DNA from: Cycas panzhihuaensis
Lineage: Eukaryota > Cycadophyta
NCBI GenBank assembly: GCA_023213395.1
Contig: CM041465.1
Location: forward strand, 177,885,741 to 177,949,740
Length of the DNA stretch: 64,000 bases
Reading direction: 5' to 3'
Below, piece by piece: positions 62,231 to 64,000 of the stretch. The notes beneath the pieces are model-generated. The model saw only the letters and a list, made by a program, of their open reading frames with translations, did no database searches and was not told the DNA's origin. The first letter of the stretch is position 1. Each line of letters begins with the position of its first letter. The position numbers and the translations under genes are program-made.

Positions 62231-62663
62231 TGTTAGGATGTTAGATGATATAATATAAATTTTATGTTTCTTTATGTTATTATTTTGTCACATGTCTAAT
62301 ATGTAATTTAAGTGATTATAATGTTTTTAATTTAAGATTATTTTATTAATTTGTGGATAATCGTTGAAATGTGGAATTGTATTCCAACGAACCTCTATAC
62401 TATTTATTCATCTCATAGATTTATGGAGATGGTTCTAGGAATCTAGGAGGGCTATCCAAATGCCTGATTAAAGGCTGGTTTCAGTTGTTAGTGGTTTTGT
62501 ATAGTGGTTTCAATTCTTTATTAGTAAAATTAGCTTTAGGAGGTGGTTTTTCTTCCCTAGAAGGGGTTTTCCACCTGTCAATGAATGTGTATCTGTGCAG
62601 TGTTATTTCCTATTATTATTTACTTATTTAGATCATGTTAACGCTGTACATATGCCTCTTCTC

Positions 62664-62666
<3 letters not shown>
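62231..62666 (+). repeat. 3' LTR of copia G
   Basis: 436 bp, TGTTAGG to CTCATA. It ends TA rather than CA through one C-to-T change and has a 2-bp deletion near the end relative to the 5' copy. Confidence 0.95.
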
Positions 62667-62729
<63 letters not shown>

Positions 62730-62796
62730 TATACATATACACGCACATACATGTATGTGTATATGTGTGTATATGTATGTGTATGTAGATATATTT
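62667..62796. repeat. Right remainder of the TA/CA microsatellite
   Basis: (TA)n followed by acacac / gtgtgt blocks arranged as a near-palindrome centred at about 62751. It is the part of the tract left on the far side of element G. Confidence 0.92.
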
Positions 62797-64000
62797 TATC
62801 CCAATTGCATTCTTTCTAGGTGGTAAATCAACTAACTCCTATGTGTTATTCTTCATTAAGGCATTGTACTCTTCTTTTATTACATTTTTCTATTCATCTT
62901 AACTATTTACCTCTACAAAGTTTTGAAGCTCATTGGACTTCATAACTTGAGTTATAAGTGTAAAGTTTATCCATTGAGATCCTATTATTCTTCCCTTAAA
63001 GTTAGAGTCTAAGATGTTTTAAGGGTTATAAGCCCTTTGTACCCATTTTCGAACCTTTTGACTTAAAATAAATAGTCCTGCTTCACTTGCATTAGGTATA
63101 TTTGTACCACTTGAATTAGAGTCTACTTCAATCATAATGTTTTTATCTTTATTCTTTTCTATAACTTCTCCTTGATAGAATTTATCTTCCTTGAAAATGA
63201 TATCCCTGCTCATAATAATCCTATTACTTTTTGGATCATATAGTTTATAGGATTTTGATGAGTCACTATATCTTATAAATATACACTTGGTACTTTTGTC
63301 ATTCAATTTTATCCTTCTTTGTTCTAGAATATGTGGATAATATATACACCCAAAAACTCTTAAGTGTTTAGTACTTAATTTGTAACCTATCTAAGCTTCT
63401 TCAGGTGTAACCTATCTTACTACTTTGGTTCTACATTTATTCAATAAATAAATAGTTGTGTATATAGCTTATACCTAATATTCATTACCAAGATGCTTAT
63501 CCTTAAGCATACTTCTAGCCATCTCAATAATTATCTTATTCTTCCTTTTTACAACCCCATTTTATTGAGGGGTACAGGGATTTGTAAGTAGTTTCTTTAT
63601 CCCAAAATATCTGCAATAATCATTAAATTCATTTGAAATGAATTCTCTTCTATTATCTCATCTCACAATTAATATCTTATGTCCATTATGCCTTTTAATC
63701 ATATTTTTTAAGTCAATAAAGCATTAGAGTATACCTAACTTATACTTGAGAAAATAAACCCAAGTTATTCTTGTAAAATCATCAATGAAAGTTATGAAAT
63801 ACTTGGCTTTACTAAATGAGGACATATCTATTGGTCCAGATAGATTTATATGTACTAGTTGAAGAGGTATATTTGCCCTATAGTTATCATCAGAGAATCC
63901 TTCATTTTGTTATTTGCCTAGTATACATTGCTCACACACTTCTTTGCCATGTTCAATATTAGATAGACCTATCATCATTTCTATCTTCTTCATTAATGTC
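62797..64000 (-). pseudogene. pol: Copia F integrase and RT N-terminal edge
   Basis: The minus strand at 62840-62797 ends with Leu-Pro-Pro-x-Lys-Asn-Ala-Ile-Gly-Ile-Lys, the start of RT, which then runs into the microsatellite. Integrase lies upstream. Its first Asp is Asn (codon 63844-63846, in His-Ile-Asn-Leu-Ser-Gly-Pro), and the Glu is Lys (codon 63547-63549). The second Asp region reads Asp-Asn-Arg-Arg-Glu-Phe with a stop before it. The C-terminal part is open at 63019-63306 (Phe-Ile-Arg-Tyr-Ser-Asp-Ser-Ser-Lys-Ser-Tyr-Lys-Leu). The pre-integrase region is at the window edge. Confidence 0.83.

Larger units (their letters stand above)
55193..62666 (+). mobile_element. Ty1/copia retrotransposon G, inserted in the microsatellite
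   Basis: LTRs 55193-55630 and 62231-62666 begin TGTTAGGATG. A primer site, polypurine tract and gag-PR-IN-RT-RNase H order on the plus strand define a complete copia element of 7.5 kb. It is flanked on both sides by TA repeat, so the 5-bp duplication (ATATA left, TTATA right) is not diagnostic. By eye the LTRs differ at about 44 of 436 positions. Confidence 0.95.

Overview
This 64 kb window looks like gene-free, AT-rich intergenic DNA of a seed plant. Everything recognisable is transposable-element sequence of plant type: Ty1/copia and Ty3/gypsy LTR retrotransposons with a Met-tRNA type primer site (TGGTATCAGAGC and variants), 5-bp target-site duplications (TSDs), a plant L1-type LINE with a C-terminal zf-RVT plus RNase H region, and microsatellites. 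I found no host protein-coding gene, rRNA or tRNA. The species cannot be named from the sequence alone. Every element is inactivated. Most diagnosable lesions are C-to-T or G-to-A transitions (CAG/CAA to stop, CGA to TGA, TGG to stop, Asp to Asn, Cys to Tyr), the usual footprint of 5-methylcytosine decay in silenced plant repeats.

Layout. 1-2392: a copia gag-like remnant ending at a polypurine tract (PPT) and a 3' LTR. 4024-4346: a small TA/CATA/TG microsatellite. 5906-10670: a heavily decayed chromovirus-type Ty3/gypsy element (+) with gag, protease (PR), reverse transcriptase (RT), integrase (IN) and a chromodomain remnant. 10898-12010: an antisense gypsy gag-like remnant. 13927-28171: copia element A (+), 311-bp LTRs, TSD AACTA/AATTA, interrupted in its RNase H-proximal region by a complete Ty3/gypsy element (19870-26898, TSD AATAT).

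28688-48196: copia element E (-), TSD AACTC. It holds copia element D (-, 29257-42752, TSD TAGTG). D's left LTR holds element C (-, 33689-37777, TSD AGAAC, no coding capacity seen). At the D/C junction sits a 5'-truncated LINE (+, 29361-33678, 15-bp TSD). This is a nest four deep, and each level is supported by its own TSD.

50851-64000 (runs off the window): copia element F (-). Its RT is split by about 3 kb of TA/CATA/TG microsatellite and, within that tract, by copia element G (+, 55193-62666, 436-438 bp LTRs).

Ages by eye from LTR-pair differences: A about 24/311, nested gypsy roughly 8 %, G about 44/436, C about 78/493, E about 57/331. The E/D/C nest therefore looks about twice as diverged as A with its gypsy. 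The most striking pattern is that all five copia integrases visible in the window (A, D, E, F, G) have lost the first catalytic Asp of the DDE triad by the same Asp-to-Asn change. I see no intact or obviously new biological system. The interest lies in the insertion chronology, the mutation spectrum, the unusual LTR structure of C and the microsatellite.
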